Position numbers and translations under genes: made by a program
Origin: SZUA-36 sp964650905
GTDB taxonomy: Bacteria > Pseudomonadota > Gammaproteobacteria > Xanthomonadales > SZUA-36
Direction of reading: 5' to 3'
DNA length: 41,788 nucleotides
NCBI GenBank assembly: GCA_964650905.1
Contig: CAZYVH010000019.1
Coordinates: 1-41,788, forward strand
In this document: piece after piece, positions 17,002 to 25,523 of the stretch
Numbering within the stretch: position 1 is the first letter of the stretch
Layout of the letters: every line of letters begins with the position of its first letter
Notes under the pieces: generated by a model
Database searches by the model: none
What the model saw: only the letters and a program-made list of their open reading frames with translations
What the model was told of the DNA's origin: nothing

Positions 17002-17624
17002 TTGCCCTCGGCAGTTTCCTGTTTGGTACTGGTTTCGTCAGCATCATCACTGCTGACGACCTGCGTTGTGGCGACGATCGGCACAAACGATATAAACCCC
17101 TGTCGATCTGCCATACCAGCCATCTGGTTGTGCCGCAACAGGTAGGCATTCAAACGTGCCGTTTCAGATTGCCTGTTTGCTGAGAAACTGGCTGGCTGTG
17201 ACAATGGCATAACTTTCAGTGGATTAGGGCTGACAAATGGCTGATTGGCCGCTGTGGTCCGGGCAGGTACTGTGACTGATTCAGGCACTGTGCCCATTTG
17301 TGGTGCCGTGAAAACCAGCGCCATCAGGGCAACGCTGGCGGCAATTGCCATGCCTGAAACGGGTTTGAACCAACGCTGCTGGTGCCAGACTGGAACGCTG
17401 ACCGGTTCTTCTGCGCCCAGCGATACGTTAAGTTTTTCACACATCCCGTTAACAACCAGTTTGCTGCCAGGTTGGCGAATGCATTCCCGGATCAGGTGGT
17501 AACGCTCCCAGGTTGCACACAAAGATTCGTCCGAAGCCAGCCTGCGAGTCAGGAAGATACCCGTTTCGCGTGAAACTTCACCATCCATCAAGCTGGAAAG
17601 GTGTTCTAAAGATTTGTCATTCAT
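16998..17624 (-). CDS. rseA: Anti-sigma-E factor RseA/MucA
   Basis: Inner-membrane protein that holds sigma-E inactive through its cytoplasmic N terminus. The 208 residues open with the family pattern LEHLSSLMDGEVSRE and WERYHLIRECIRQ, then one membrane segment (PVSGMAIAASVALMALVFTA, near residues 88-107) and a periplasmic domain expected to bind RseB. It is 61 bases after rpoE and overlaps rseB, the standard arrangement. Confidence 0.94.
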   Translation of the reverse strand: MNDKSLEHLSSLMDGEVSRETGIFLTRRLASDESLCATWERYHLIRECIRQPGSKLVVNGMCEKLNVSLGAEEPVSVPVWHQQRWFKPVSGMAIAASVALMALVFTAPQMGTVPESVTVPARTTAANQPFVSPNPLKVMPLSQPASFSANRQSETARLNAYLLRHNQMAGMADRQGFISFVPIVATTQVVSSDDADETSTKQETAEGK

Positions 17625-17685
17625 ATTTACTCACTACCTGTGCCGGATACCTTGTATCGGGTACCACTTTTTACTACCCACCTGA

Positions 17686-18267
17686 TTATTGACCACCAAG
17701 CAGGGGTTTTAGTTTCTCGTCAATTGCCTCACGTGCACGAAATATACGTGAGCGCACTGTTCCAATCGGACAATCCATGGTCGTGGCGATCTCCTCGTAA
17801 CTCATACCCTCCATTTCCCTTAGCATGATGGCCGTGCGTAAGTCCGCCGGCAGCTTTGCAATGGTGTCATAAATGGTCTTTTCAATTTCCCCGCGCAGCA
17901 TCTCGTTTTCAGGTGTGCTGGTTTCTTTAAGATTGCCACTCATGCCGTATTGTTCCGCGTCAGTGGCATCAATATCACTGGACGGTGGTCTCCTGTTTCT
18001 TGCCACGATCCAGTTCTTGGCCGTGTTGATGGCAATGCGGTACAACCAGGTGTAAAACGCACTGTCACCACGAAACCTTGCAATCGCTCGGTAAGCTTTG
18101 ATGAATGCTTCCTGTGCAACGTCCTGAGCTTCGGACGGGTCGGAGACATAGCGTGACACCAAACTGACGATGCGGTGCTGATATTTATGAATCAACAGGT
18201 CAAAGGCGCGTTTCTCGCCTTTTTGAACCCGTTCAACCAGCAACTGATCTACCCTGGCTTCGCTCAC
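17686..18267 (-). CDS. rpoE: RNA polymerase sigma-E factor (RpoE/AlgU)
   Basis: ECF sigma factor for envelope stress. Region 2 is DLLIHKYQHRIVSLVSRYV through AQDVAQEAFIKAYRA and FRGDSAFYTWLYRIAINTAKN; region 4 is LPADLRTAIMLREMEGMSYEEIA followed by CPIGTVRSRIFRAREAI. These are very close to Pseudomonas AlgU. GTG at 18267 gives 193 residues, the AlgU length; the open frame continues to 18372 but that N-terminal extension has no counterpart in the family. The gene heads rpoE-rseA-rseB-rseC-degP and has a sigma-E-like promoter about 170 bases upstream, implying autoregulation. Confidence 0.96.
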   Translation of the reverse strand: MSEARVDQLLVERVQKGEKRAFDLLIHKYQHRIVSLVSRYVSDPSEAQDVAQEAFIKAYRAIARFRGDSAFYTWLYRIAINTAKNWIVARNRRPPSSDIDATDAEQYGMSGNLKETSTPENEMLRGEIEKTIYDTIAKLPADLRTAIMLREMEGMSYEEIATTMDCPIGTVRSRIFRAREAIDEKLKPLLGGQ

Positions 18268-18442
18268 ACCAACCTGCACTCCCCGTGTGGGTACTTTCGC
18301 TTGCCCTGTCGCGCTAACCGCTGCGCCTGTCAAATCCGCACCGCTTGCCTTAACTGCCGTAAGCGCAATCACATGCCCTCACCCGTCAAGCATGAGCATA
18401 GCATGAACATATCCAACCCCAAATGACTAAACACCTGCACGC

Positions 18443-18470
18443 TAAGACCATCCAACAGTGGTGGAGTTCC
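18443..18470 (-). promoter_or_regulatory. Sigma-E-type promoter upstream of rpoE
   Basis: The minus strand has GGAACT (18470-18465) and TCTTA (18447-18443), with 16 bases between GAACTC and TCTTA. This is close to the sigma-E pattern GAACTT-N16/17-TCTGA. The start would lie near 18437, giving a 5' leader of roughly 170 bases. The rest of the 18268-18656 gap, which also serves the plus-strand dehydrogenase gene, holds a TTGACA at 18572-18577 but no matching -10 that I trust. Confidence 0.55.
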
Positions 18471-18656
18471 AGCTACCCCGGGTAATTTATTGCGATTCCA
18501 TCGTTTCACCGACAAGTGCATCCCAATTCTACCGGTGCGATAATGACGGATAGTAAGCTGCCGGGCTTTGCTTGACATAAGCTGTTGTGAATAAGCGGAG
18601 TATCGGCCAACACCACAAACAGACAATTACAATGCTCACGAGGCAACAAAACCACC

Positions 18657-20174
18657 ATGCAGTTTCTTAAATCCCTGGGTATCAATGAATTCAACTCCGG
18701 TGCCTGTTTTGGCGCCGGCCAATGGTCAGAAACAACCGATGCGGGTATCCGGGAAGCCATCAATCCCGCCACCGGCAAGCTTATTGCCAGCGTGTACTCC
18801 GCCTCGGTCGACGATTATGATCGCATCGTCGCTCAAGCCCGTGATGTATTTAAAGCGTGGCGAAGCATGCCAGCGCCGCAAAGGGGAGAAGCCGTACGTC
18901 TGTGTACCCAGGCCCTGCGCCGTAACAAGGATGCATTGGGCAGCCTCGTGAGTCTCGAAATGGGTAAGATCAAACCCGAAGGTGATGGCGAAGTTCAGGA
19001 AATGATTGACATTGGTGATTTCGCGCTCGGTCAGTCACGTATGTTATACGGCAAGACATTGCATTCAGAGCGACCCATGCACCGTATGTATGAACAGTGG
19101 CATCCCTACGGAATTGTCGGTGTCATTTCCGCCTTTAATTTCCCGGTAGCCGTATGGGCATGGAACGCTTTTATAGCCGCGATCTGTGGCAATGTGACGA
19201 TCTGGAAACCCTCACCGAAGGGTGCACTGTGCTGTATCGCGGTGCAAAAAATCTGTAATGCAGCACTCAAAGAAGGAGGCTATCCACCCATTTTCCTTAG
19301 TTTCATCGAGCATGGCCATGAACTGGCGGAAAGATTTGTCAGTGACAAACGCATTGATCTCCTCTCGTTCACAGGTTCCACTGCGATCGGTCGTGAGGTG
19401 GGTACCAAAGTGGCCGCCCGTATGGGTCGCAGCCTGCTGGAACTGGGTGGCAATAATGCCATCATTATGGACGAGACCGCAGACCTTGAAATGGCCATAC
19501 CAGGTATCGTGTTTGGTTCTGTCGGCACCGCAGGACAACGTTGTACATCGACCCGGCGGCTCTTCGTACATGAATCCATCCTATCCAGCGTCAGCGACGC
19601 ACTGATCAAAGCCTACCGGCAGGTGCGTATTGGCGATCCGCTGGACCCGCAGACGTTGATGGGTCCACTGAGCGATGAGGCCGCAGTGAAACGATTCATG
19701 GCAGCAGTCGACTCGGCCGTCAGCGCCGGTGGTGTGGTACTGACCGGTGGTAAGCGCATTGACCGGCCGGGTTATTTTGTGGAACCCACCATTATTCGCG
19801 CCCAAAATGAATGGCAGATTGTTCAACACGAAACCTTTGCACCGATACTTTACCTTATCCCTTTTCGTAATCTCGATGAAGCCATTGCCATGCAAAATGA
19901 CGTGGCTCAGGGCTTGTCCTCGGCCATCTTCACGCTAAACATGCGTCATGCGGAACGTTTCCTGGCAGCAAGTGGCTCTGATTGTGGTATCGCCAACGTC
20001 AATATCGGCACTTCCGGTGCTGAGATCGGCGGTGCATTTGGCGGGGAAAAAGATACGGGGGGTGGCCGCGAATCGGGTTCGGATGCGTGGAAGGTCTATA
20101 TGCGCCGTCAGACCAATACCATCAACTGGGGTACGGATTTACCACTGGCACAGGGCATAAAATTTGATCTCTAG
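18657..20174 (+). CDS. amaB: Aldehyde dehydrogenase family 7 (L-piperidine-6-carboxylate dehydrogenase type)
   Basis: NAD-dependent dehydrogenase oxidising alpha-aminoadipic semialdehyde (or its cyclic form piperidine-6-carboxylate) in lysine catabolism. The 505 residues match the ALDH7 group: PYGIVGVISAFNFPVAVWAWN, cofactor site FTGSTAIGREVG, catalytic Glu in LLELGGNNAII, catalytic Cys in GTAGQRCTSTRRL, and the C-terminal GGAFGGEKDTGGGRESGSDAWK. The last motif is characteristic of ALDH7. No other lysine-degradation gene is in the window, so the pathway role is from the family only. It is divergent from rpoE and followed by pyrD after 30 bases. Confidence 0.9.
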   Translation: MQFLKSLGINEFNSGACFGAGQWSETTDAGIREAINPATGKLIASVYSASVDDYDRIVAQARDVFKAWRSMPAPQRGEAVRLCTQALRRNKDALGSLVSLEMGKIKPEGDGEVQEMIDIGDFALGQSRMLYGKTLHSERPMHRMYEQWHPYGIVGVISAFNFPVAVWAWNAFIAAICGNVTIWKPSPKGALCCIAVQKICNAALKEGGYPPIFLSFIEHGHELAERFVSDKRIDLLSFTGSTAIGREVGTKVAARMGRSLLELGGNNAIIMDETADLEMAIPGIVFGSVGTAGQRCTSTRRLFVHESILSSVSDALIKAYRQVRIGDPLDPQTLMGPLSDEAAVKRFMAAVDSAVSAGGVVLTGGKRIDRPGYFVEPTIIRAQNEWQIVQHETFAPILYLIPFRNLDEAIAMQNDVAQGLSSAIFTLNMRHAERFLAASGSDCGIANVNIGTSGAEIGGAFGGEKDTGGGRESGSDAWKVYMRRQTNTINWGTDLPLAQGIKFDL

Positions 20175-20204
20175 TGCACTGCATATTGCACCCATCGGCT
20201 GCGC

Positions 20205-21242
20205 ATGTACTCCTTGATACGTAAAGCCCTGTTCATGGCAGACCCTGAAAGCGCACATACGCTTGCACTGGAAGGACTGCGTCTCGGTCATAGCCTGGGC
20301 GCAACCAGCCTGCTGTGCAAAACGACAGACCAGCCTGTCAGCGTCATGGACCTCAGTTTTCCGAACCCGGTCGGGATGGCGGCGGGTATGGATAAGAACG
20401 GTGATTATATCGATGCACTCGGCAGTCTGGGTTTTGGCTTTATTGAGGTGGGCACCGTGACACCACGTGCGCAACCGGGTAATCCAAAGCCACGGGTGTT
20501 TCGTCTCGAAAAAGCCCAGGCCCTGATCAATCGACTGGGTTTTAACAACAAGGGTGTGGATCACCTGGTGAGACAGGTACAAAAACGCAGCTACAAGGGT
20601 ATCCTGGGTATCAATATCGCTAAGAATTTTGACACACCCATCGAAAAGGCCGCCGAAGACTACCTCGTCTGCCTGGAAAAAGTTTATCCTTTTGCCGATT
20701 ACATCACGATCAACATATCCTCACCCAATACCCGTGGCCTGCGCGATTTGCAGGGTACGGATCAACTCAATCATTTACTAAAAATCCTGAACGACAGACG
20801 CAATGACCTGGCCGAAGGGAATGCCAAATACGTGCCGTTGGTCGTCAAAATTGCGCCTGACCTGTTGGACAGTCAGATCACCCAAATCGCCGATGCGGTT
20901 GCAACAAACCAGTTCGACGGTATCATCGCGACCAATACAACCGTTTCCCGTGAGGCTGTCAAGGGTATGGCACAGGCGCACGAAGCAGGCGGTCTCAGCG
21001 GCGCACCTGTCTGGGAAAAAGCCAACCATGTGTTGTCGGCCCTGCGGTCCGTCCTGGCTCCCGGTATCGCGTTGATCGGTACCGGCGGAATCATGAATGG
21101 GCAGGATGCTGCTGAAAAAATCCGGCTTGGTGCAGACCTTGTTCAATTTTACACAGGCTTTGTCTATCGCGGACCGGAACTGGTCGATGAAAGTCTGAAG
21201 TCAATTGCCGCGCTCGTGCAACGGGCCCCCACAGACGCGTGA
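20205..21242 (+). CDS. pyrD: Dihydroorotate dehydrogenase (quinone), class 2
   Basis: Membrane-associated FMN enzyme that oxidises dihydroorotate to orotate and passes electrons to quinone in pyrimidine synthesis. The 345 residues carry an N-terminal amphipathic section (YSLIRKALFMADPESAHTLALEGLR) characteristic of class 2, then VGMAAGMDKNGDYIDALGSLGFGFIEVGTVTPRAQPGNPKPR, the catalytic-Ser region NISSPNTRGLRDLQ, and FMN-phosphate binding LIGTGGIMNGQDA. The stop overlaps the GTG of murB (GTGA). Confidence 0.96.
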   Translation: MYSLIRKALFMADPESAHTLALEGLRLGHSLGATSLLCKTTDQPVSVMDLSFPNPVGMAAGMDKNGDYIDALGSLGFGFIEVGTVTPRAQPGNPKPRVFRLEKAQALINRLGFNNKGVDHLVRQVQKRSYKGILGINIAKNFDTPIEKAAEDYLVCLEKVYPFADYITINISSPNTRGLRDLQGTDQLNHLLKILNDRRNDLAEGNAKYVPLVVKIAPDLLDSQITQIADAVATNQFDGIIATNTTVSREAVKGMAQAHEAGGLSGAPVWEKANHVLSALRSVLAPGIALIGTGGIMNGQDAAEKIRLGADLVQFYTGFVYRGPELVDESLKSIAALVQRAPTDA

Positions 21243-22270
21243 AACGAAACCACAATGCGCCATTGAAACAACTCAACAGCCTCGCCGTGGATGTGCGGGC
21301 CAACGAGCTGATCGAATTGGAATCGCTTGCCGATCTCGAGGCGCTGACTGCAGAACACCGCTTCGACGCTGTGCACGACCTGGTACTGGGTGGTGGCAGT
21401 AACATCCTTTTTACCGCTGATGTCCCAGGCTGTGTGATTGTTAACCGTTTGGCGGGCAGGAAAATTATTTCAGCGTCCGACGATGAAGTACTGCTTGAAG
21501 CCTGTAGCGGGGAAAACTGGCATCAACTGGTGCTGTGGAGTCTCGCTCAGGGTTTGTCAGGTCTGGAGAACCTGTCGCTCATTCCAGGTTTGGCCGGTGC
21601 CGCTCCGATTCAAAATATTGGTGCCTACGGTGTGGAGTTATCCAATGTGCTCGACTCGGTACGGACCTTCGATCTTACAAGCGGGCAATACCGTGAGTTC
21701 AAATGCCAGGACTGCCACTTCGGCTATCGAGACAGCCGCTTCAAATCAATGGATGCAGGTCGTTACATGATCACCGGCATTCGTTTACGCCTGCAGCGTC
21801 ATTTTGTACCCAGGCTCGGTTACAAAGGTCTGCATAAAGAACTGCAGGATATGGGTGTTCGCGAACCCACGGCCATGCAAGTCAGTAACGCCGTCATCCG
21901 TATCCGGACACGCAAATTGCCTGATCCGTTCGTCACCGCCAACGCCGGCAGTTTTTTTAAAAACCCGGTTGTCAGCGGTACAACCGCGCGTCATTTGAAA
22001 AACAGCTTTGACGCATTACCCACGTATCCGCAGTCCGGTGAGACAAGCAAACTCAGCGCCGCCTGGATGATTGAGCACTGTGGCTGGAAAGGCCACCGCG
22101 AAGGTGACGCCGGTGTTTCAAACCGGCACGCGCTCGTGTTGGTGAACCATGGCTGCGCCAGTGGTATGCAAATTCTCGATCTGGCCAACAGGATAATTGG
22201 CTCGGTCAGAAAACGCTTCGACGTAGAATTACAAATAGAGCCAACAATCATTGGGCTTTATGATCGCTGA
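21239..22270 (+). CDS. murB: UDP-N-acetylenolpyruvoylglucosamine reductase
   Basis: FAD enzyme that reduces the enolpyruvyl group to make UDP-MurNAc for peptidoglycan. The 343 residues are of the E. coli (type I) kind: DLVLGGGSNILFTAD for FAD, LSLIPGLAGAAPIQNIGAYGVEL, the loop FGYRDSRFKS with the tyrosine and arginine of this type, and NAGSFFKNPVVS containing the catalytic Ser region. The start is a GTG overlapping the pyrD stop by 4 bases; no ATG fits better. Confidence 0.96.
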   Translation: MKRNHNAPLKQLNSLAVDVRANELIELESLADLEALTAEHRFDAVHDLVLGGGSNILFTADVPGCVIVNRLAGRKIISASDDEVLLEACSGENWHQLVLWSLAQGLSGLENLSLIPGLAGAAPIQNIGAYGVELSNVLDSVRTFDLTSGQYREFKCQDCHFGYRDSRFKSMDAGRYMITGIRLRLQRHFVPRLGYKGLHKELQDMGVREPTAMQVSNAVIRIRTRKLPDPFVTANAGSFFKNPVVSGTTARHLKNSFDALPTYPQSGETSKLSAAWMIEHCGWKGHREGDAGVSNRHALVLVNHGCASGMQILDLANRIIGSVRKRFDVELQIEPTIIGLYDR

Positions 22271-22276
22271 CGAGCT

Positions 22277-22282
22277 TATAAT
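22277..22282 (+). promoter_or_regulatory. Possible -10 element before the M28 peptidase
   Basis: A perfect TATAAT lies in the 44-base gap after murB, 33 bases before the peptidase ATG. I see no good -35 at 16-18 bases, so this is a weak call. GAGGGAGATAAA just before the ATG is a good ribosome site. Confidence 0.3.
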
Positions 22283-22314
22283 CCTTTAACCGAATCCTGT
22301 ATGAGGGAGATAAA

Positions 22315-23997
22315 ATGAACCAGACCAAATTCTATGCAAAGCCTGTTATTGCCGGTCTATTGTCACTACTGATGTCACTGAGCACCAGCACCGCCATGGC
22401 GACTGATGTGACCGCCACCGGGCAAATTGATTCTGCAGGCCTGCTGGAGCGCATCACCACGCTTGCCTCGGATGAGTTCGGTGGTCGTGCACCCATGTCA
22501 GAAGGCGAGCGTCTGACCCTCAATTACCTCGAAACACAATTCAAGGAAATGGGATTGCAACCCATGTTTGGTGACAATTACCGGCAACCGGTACCACTGG
22601 TATCCATTGATGCCGATCCAAACACAGCCCTCAGCGTCTGCGATTTGCAAGGCAATACACACACGTTTGCCTATGGCAGCGAGGTCATGCTGGGCAGCCC
22701 TCAGGTGAGTGAGGAAAACGGTCTTGATAAGAGCGAATTGGTTTGGGTTGGATACGGGATCGTCGCGCCGGAATATAACTGGAATGATTACGTCGGCGTG
22801 GACGTGAAAGGCAAAACCGTTGTGATCCTTGTCAACGACCCGGGCTACGCCACCCAGGACCCGGACGTTTTCAATGGCAACGCCATGACCTATTACGGAC
22901 GCTGGACTTATAAATATGAGGAGGCGGCCCGTCAGGGAGCTGCCGGCGCATTAATCATCCACCAGACTGCTCCTGCTGCTTATGGCTGGAACGTCGTGGA
23001 AGACAGTTGGAAAGGGCCGCAGTTTCACCTTGCAACCGAAAATAACAATATGGATATGCTCAAGGTGGAGGGCTGGCTGCAACACGCCGTGGCCCTGAAT
23101 ATCTTTGCCATGGCCGGTCTGGATCTGGAGGCCATGAGCGTGGCAGCCGCAAAAGCCCCAGTCAAAGCGCAAGCACTGGGTTTGAGGGCCAGCACCCGGC
23201 TGCACAACACCATCAAACGTGCAGAATCATTTAATGTCGGCGCCGTACTACCCGGCAGCGAACGGCCGGATGAGTTGTTCATTTACATGGCCCACTGGGA
23301 CCACCTCGGTACGATGCCACATACACAGGACCAACAGGGTGATTTTATCTTTAACGGCGCCGAGGACAACGCCAGCGGCACCGGTGGCCTGCTCGAAATC
23401 GCCCAGGCATTTGCCGCCCTGCCCGCCCCGCCGCAACGCAGTGTTGGCTTCCTGTCGGTGACGGCGGAGGAGTCGGGGCTGCTCGGTTCGCAAGCCTATG
23501 CGGCCAAACCTGCATTTGCCCTCAACAAGACCGTCGGTGGCATCAACATGGACCGGTTAAACTTCCTCGGCAAAATGAGCGACGTCGTGGTGATTGGTTT
23601 CGGTGGTTCTGAAATGGAAACCGTGCTCGCCGATGAAGCCAAAAAAGTCGGCCGCACCGTGACCCCGGAAGCAACCCCGGAAAAAGGCTTTTATTACCGC
23701 TCTGACCACTTCAACTTTGCCAAGAAAGGCGTACCGATACTCTATGCACGTGGTGGTACCACCGATCGGACCCATGGCGCGGAATACATCAGCCAGCGCA
23801 ACGCAGATTACGTCAAAAACCGTTACCACTCGGTGTCCGACGAGGTCAGCGATGCCTGGGATGTCGATGCCGCAGTGGAAGACCTGCAACTGTTTTTCAA
23901 CATCGGCAAGCGGCTGGCCAACGACAACGAATGGCCGGCATGGTTTGAGGGCAATGAATTCCGTGCGATCAGGGAAGCCTCGATCAATGCGCGTTGA
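22315..23997 (+). CDS. Secreted M28 family metallopeptidase with PA-like insert
   Basis: Zinc aminopeptidase-type hydrolase exported to the periplasm or beyond. The 560 residues start with a signal peptide (PVIAGLLSLLMSLSTSTAMA). Residues about 140-260 resemble the protease-associated domain seen in this family (VGYGIVAPEYNWNDYVGVDVKGK, GAAGALIIHQ). The M28 di-zinc site is complete: His327 and Asp329 in MAHWDHLG, Asp351 in GAEDNASGTGG, Glu385-Glu386 in TAEESGLLGS, Asp413 in GGINMDRL and His465 in RSDHFNF. Substrate cannot be told. It may be transcribed alone, and convergently faces the 5'-nucleotidase. Confidence 0.9.
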   Translation: MNQTKFYAKPVIAGLLSLLMSLSTSTAMATDVTATGQIDSAGLLERITTLASDEFGGRAPMSEGERLTLNYLETQFKEMGLQPMFGDNYRQPVPLVSIDADPNTALSVCDLQGNTHTFAYGSEVMLGSPQVSEENGLDKSELVWVGYGIVAPEYNWNDYVGVDVKGKTVVILVNDPGYATQDPDVFNGNAMTYYGRWTYKYEEAARQGAAGALIIHQTAPAAYGWNVVEDSWKGPQFHLATENNNMDMLKVEGWLQHAVALNIFAMAGLDLEAMSVAAAKAPVKAQALGLRASTRLHNTIKRAESFNVGAVLPGSERPDELFIYMAHWDHLGTMPHTQDQQGDFIFNGAEDNASGTGGLLEIAQAFAALPAPPQRSVGFLSVTAEESGLLGSQAYAAKPAFALNKTVGGINMDRLNFLGKMSDVVVIGFGGSEMETVLADEAKKVGRTVTPEATPEKGFYYRSDHFNFAKKGVPILYARGGTTDRTHGAEYISQRNADYVKNRYHSVSDEVSDAWDVDAAVEDLQLFFNIGKRLANDNEWPAWFEGNEFRAIREASINAR

Positions 23998-24111
23998 GAG
24001 CGGCTGGAGTGGTGTCAGTTTCAGGCTGAGTCCTTGCCTGGCTACAGATCGAACCATCCAATCAGGTAACAGTGGCGACGTTAAACCATTTTAATGTGCC
24101 ATGTGAAATGT

Positions 24112-24172
24112 GTGGGACAGCGGTTAGCTGCCTACGGGACACGCTCGAGATGTCCTGTAAGGCCGATAGCCG
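24112..24172. repeat. Palindromic dispersed repeat, copy B
   Basis: In the 307-base gap between the peptidase and the nucleotidase, 24112-24149 matches 36143-36180 at 31 of 38 positions (shared core GGTTAGCTGCCTA, then GGGACACG). The left arm at 24121-24140 can fold onto GTCCTGTAAGGCCGATAGCCG (24152-24172) as an imperfect hairpin. The flanking 24173-24300 includes a GCCC-gca-GGGC hairpin but no gene I recognise. Confidence 0.7.
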
Positions 24173-24304
24173 AAAAAACGGAGCGCATGTGAGGGCAGCC
24201 CGCAGGGCCGCGAAGCTGGGAACACAAACAGATAAACCAGCGGGTGCATTCCACCCAGGACTCAAGACGTCAATCTCAATCTGGTGAAATAGGCGGATTA
24301 ATTG

Positions 24305-25234
24305 TTACCGCTGGTTGAGTATACCGTTGGGTACGTGCCCGGTCGCGACGTGGTTTTGCGCAGATTCGCAATGCCCCTTCTGATCGTCGAAGAAAATATC
24401 GGCGCCAAAGGCTTCCAGGAATGGGCCCTTGGGTTTGCCACCCAAAAACAGTGCTTCATCAATACGGATACCCCACTGCCGCAAGGTCAGGATGACACGT
24501 TTGTGGGCGGGCGCTGACCTCGCCGTGACCAGCGCGGTACGGATGGGGTTGTTTTCAATGGGATATGCAGACTGGATACGTTGCAGGGCTTGTAACAGTG
24601 ATTTGAACGGGCCACCGCTCAATGGCGTCTGTGCACATTCTTTTTCATGCTTGGCGAAAGCTTCGAGTCCTTCCGCCTGGTAGACGCGTTCGGCTTCATC
24701 GCCAAACAACACGGCATCACCATCAAAAGCGATACGCAACTGACCGCTGTCGGGCCGGCTTTGCGCACCAGGAAGAATCATCGCTGCCGCAAAGCCCGCC
24801 GCCAAAGTTTGACGCACGTCTTCTGCGTGTCCGGACAGGAACAGGTCGCTGCCAATGGCTTGCATGTAACGAAACGGGCTTTCACCGTTGGTGAATACAG
24901 CCCGTTGAATGTTTAGACCGTGGTGTTCTATGCTGTTAAAGATGCGCAGGCCGGAATCTGCACTGTTGCGTGACATCAGGGTCACCTCGACAGCCTGGTG
25001 GCTGATCTCATCGGTGTTGAGCGCCAGCAACTTTTTTACCATTGGAAAGGCCTCACCCGGTTCGAGGAACTCATTTTCATGGCCCAACTGGTAATCCGCA
25101 TAGGCCTCAAGACCCTGGCGCTCAAATATCGCGTGGCTTGCATCCAGGTCAAACAGTGCACGCGATGAAATCGTCACCACCAGGGGTTTGGTGACCAGTT
25201 CATGAATTTTGTCATTTTGTACCGTACCTGCCAT
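24305..25234 (-). CDS. Cytosolic 5'-nucleotidase-like protein (NT5C1 family)
   Basis: A 309-residue protein of the 5'-nucleotidase family PF06189, related to vertebrate cytosolic 5'-nucleotidase 1, which hydrolyse nucleoside monophosphates. Visible features are KPLVVTISSRALFDLDASH at the N terminus (DLD as the HAD-like nucleophile region), IAFDGDAVLFGDEAE, TALVTARSAPAHKRVI and DEALFLGGKPKGPFL with FFDDQ near the C terminus. Together these form the HAD-type motif series. Preferred nucleotide unknown. The gene lies downstream of a repeat array and assembly gap, so its promoter region may be incomplete. Confidence 0.85.
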   Translation of the reverse strand: MAGTVQNDKIHELVTKPLVVTISSRALFDLDASHAIFERQGLEAYADYQLGHENEFLEPGEAFPMVKKLLALNTDEISHQAVEVTLMSRNSADSGLRIFNSIEHHGLNIQRAVFTNGESPFRYMQAIGSDLFLSGHAEDVRQTLAAGFAAAMILPGAQSRPDSGQLRIAFDGDAVLFGDEAERVYQAEGLEAFAKHEKECAQTPLSGGPFKSLLQALQRIQSAYPIENNPIRTALVTARSAPAHKRVILTLRQWGIRIDEALFLGGKPKGPFLEAFGADIFFDDQKGHCESAQNHVATGHVPNGILNQR

Positions 25235-25286
25235 GACATAAGCCTAACAGAGCGCTTCTCAGAACATGAGAAATTAAACGAGAAAG

Positions 25287-25308
25287 ATCCCGGCTCAATG
25301 GCCGGGAT
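25287..25308. other. Hairpin at the left edge of the tandem array
   Basis: ATCCCGGC and GCCGGGAT form a perfect 8-bp stem around the loop TCAATG. Its right arm is the start of the first 22-bp repeat unit. On the minus strand it lies between nadK and the nucleotidase gene and could act as a weak terminator, though the T-run after it is interrupted. Confidence 0.5.
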
Positions 25309-25466
25309 GACAGGGAAATCTGGCCGGGATGACAGGGAAATCTGNNNNNNNNNNNNNNNNNNNNNNNNNNNNNNNNNNNNNNNNNNNNNNNNNNNNNNNN
25401 NNNNNNNNNNNNNNNNNNNNNNNNNNNNNNNNNNNNNNNNNNNNGCCGGGATGACAGGGAAATCTG
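25301..25466. repeat. 22-bp tandem repeat array broken by a 100-N assembly gap
   Basis: Unit GCCGGGATGACAGGGAAATC plus TG occurs twice in perfect tandem at 25301-25344 and once at 25445-25466, with exactly 100 N between. The round gap size is a usual scaffold placeholder, so the true copy number is unknown. No spacers separate the units, so this is not CRISPR. The array is intergenic between nadK and the nucleotidase. Confidence 0.9.
25345..25444. other. Assembly gap (100 N)
   Basis: One hundred ambiguous bases, flanked on both sides by the same 22-bp tandem unit. The array was probably too repetitive to assemble. Any apparent reading frame crossing it is meaningless. Confidence 0.98.
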
Positions 25467-25523
25467 GCCACAACGGGCTTTGCGTAGTCAATCATGTTAA
25501 GTCCGACAGACCCCATTAACTGC

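Noticed and set aside
18268..18372. N-terminal extension of RpoE
   Set aside because: GTG at 18267 gives the standard 193-residue length and start; the extra 35 residues have no counterpart in AlgU/RpoE.
24062..24265. Minus-strand 67-codon reading frame in the peptidase-nucleotidase gap
   Set aside because: It runs through the palindromic repeat and its low-complexity surroundings, with no ribosome site or domain. Better explained as repeat sequence.
25301..25466. Possible CRISPR array
   Set aside because: Units are directly adjacent without spacers and no cas genes are in the window; it is a simple tandem repeat.
25174..25519. Reading frames crossing the N gap on both strands
   Set aside because: They consist of tandem-repeat translation plus unknown residues; the gap length is a placeholder so frame continuity is not real.
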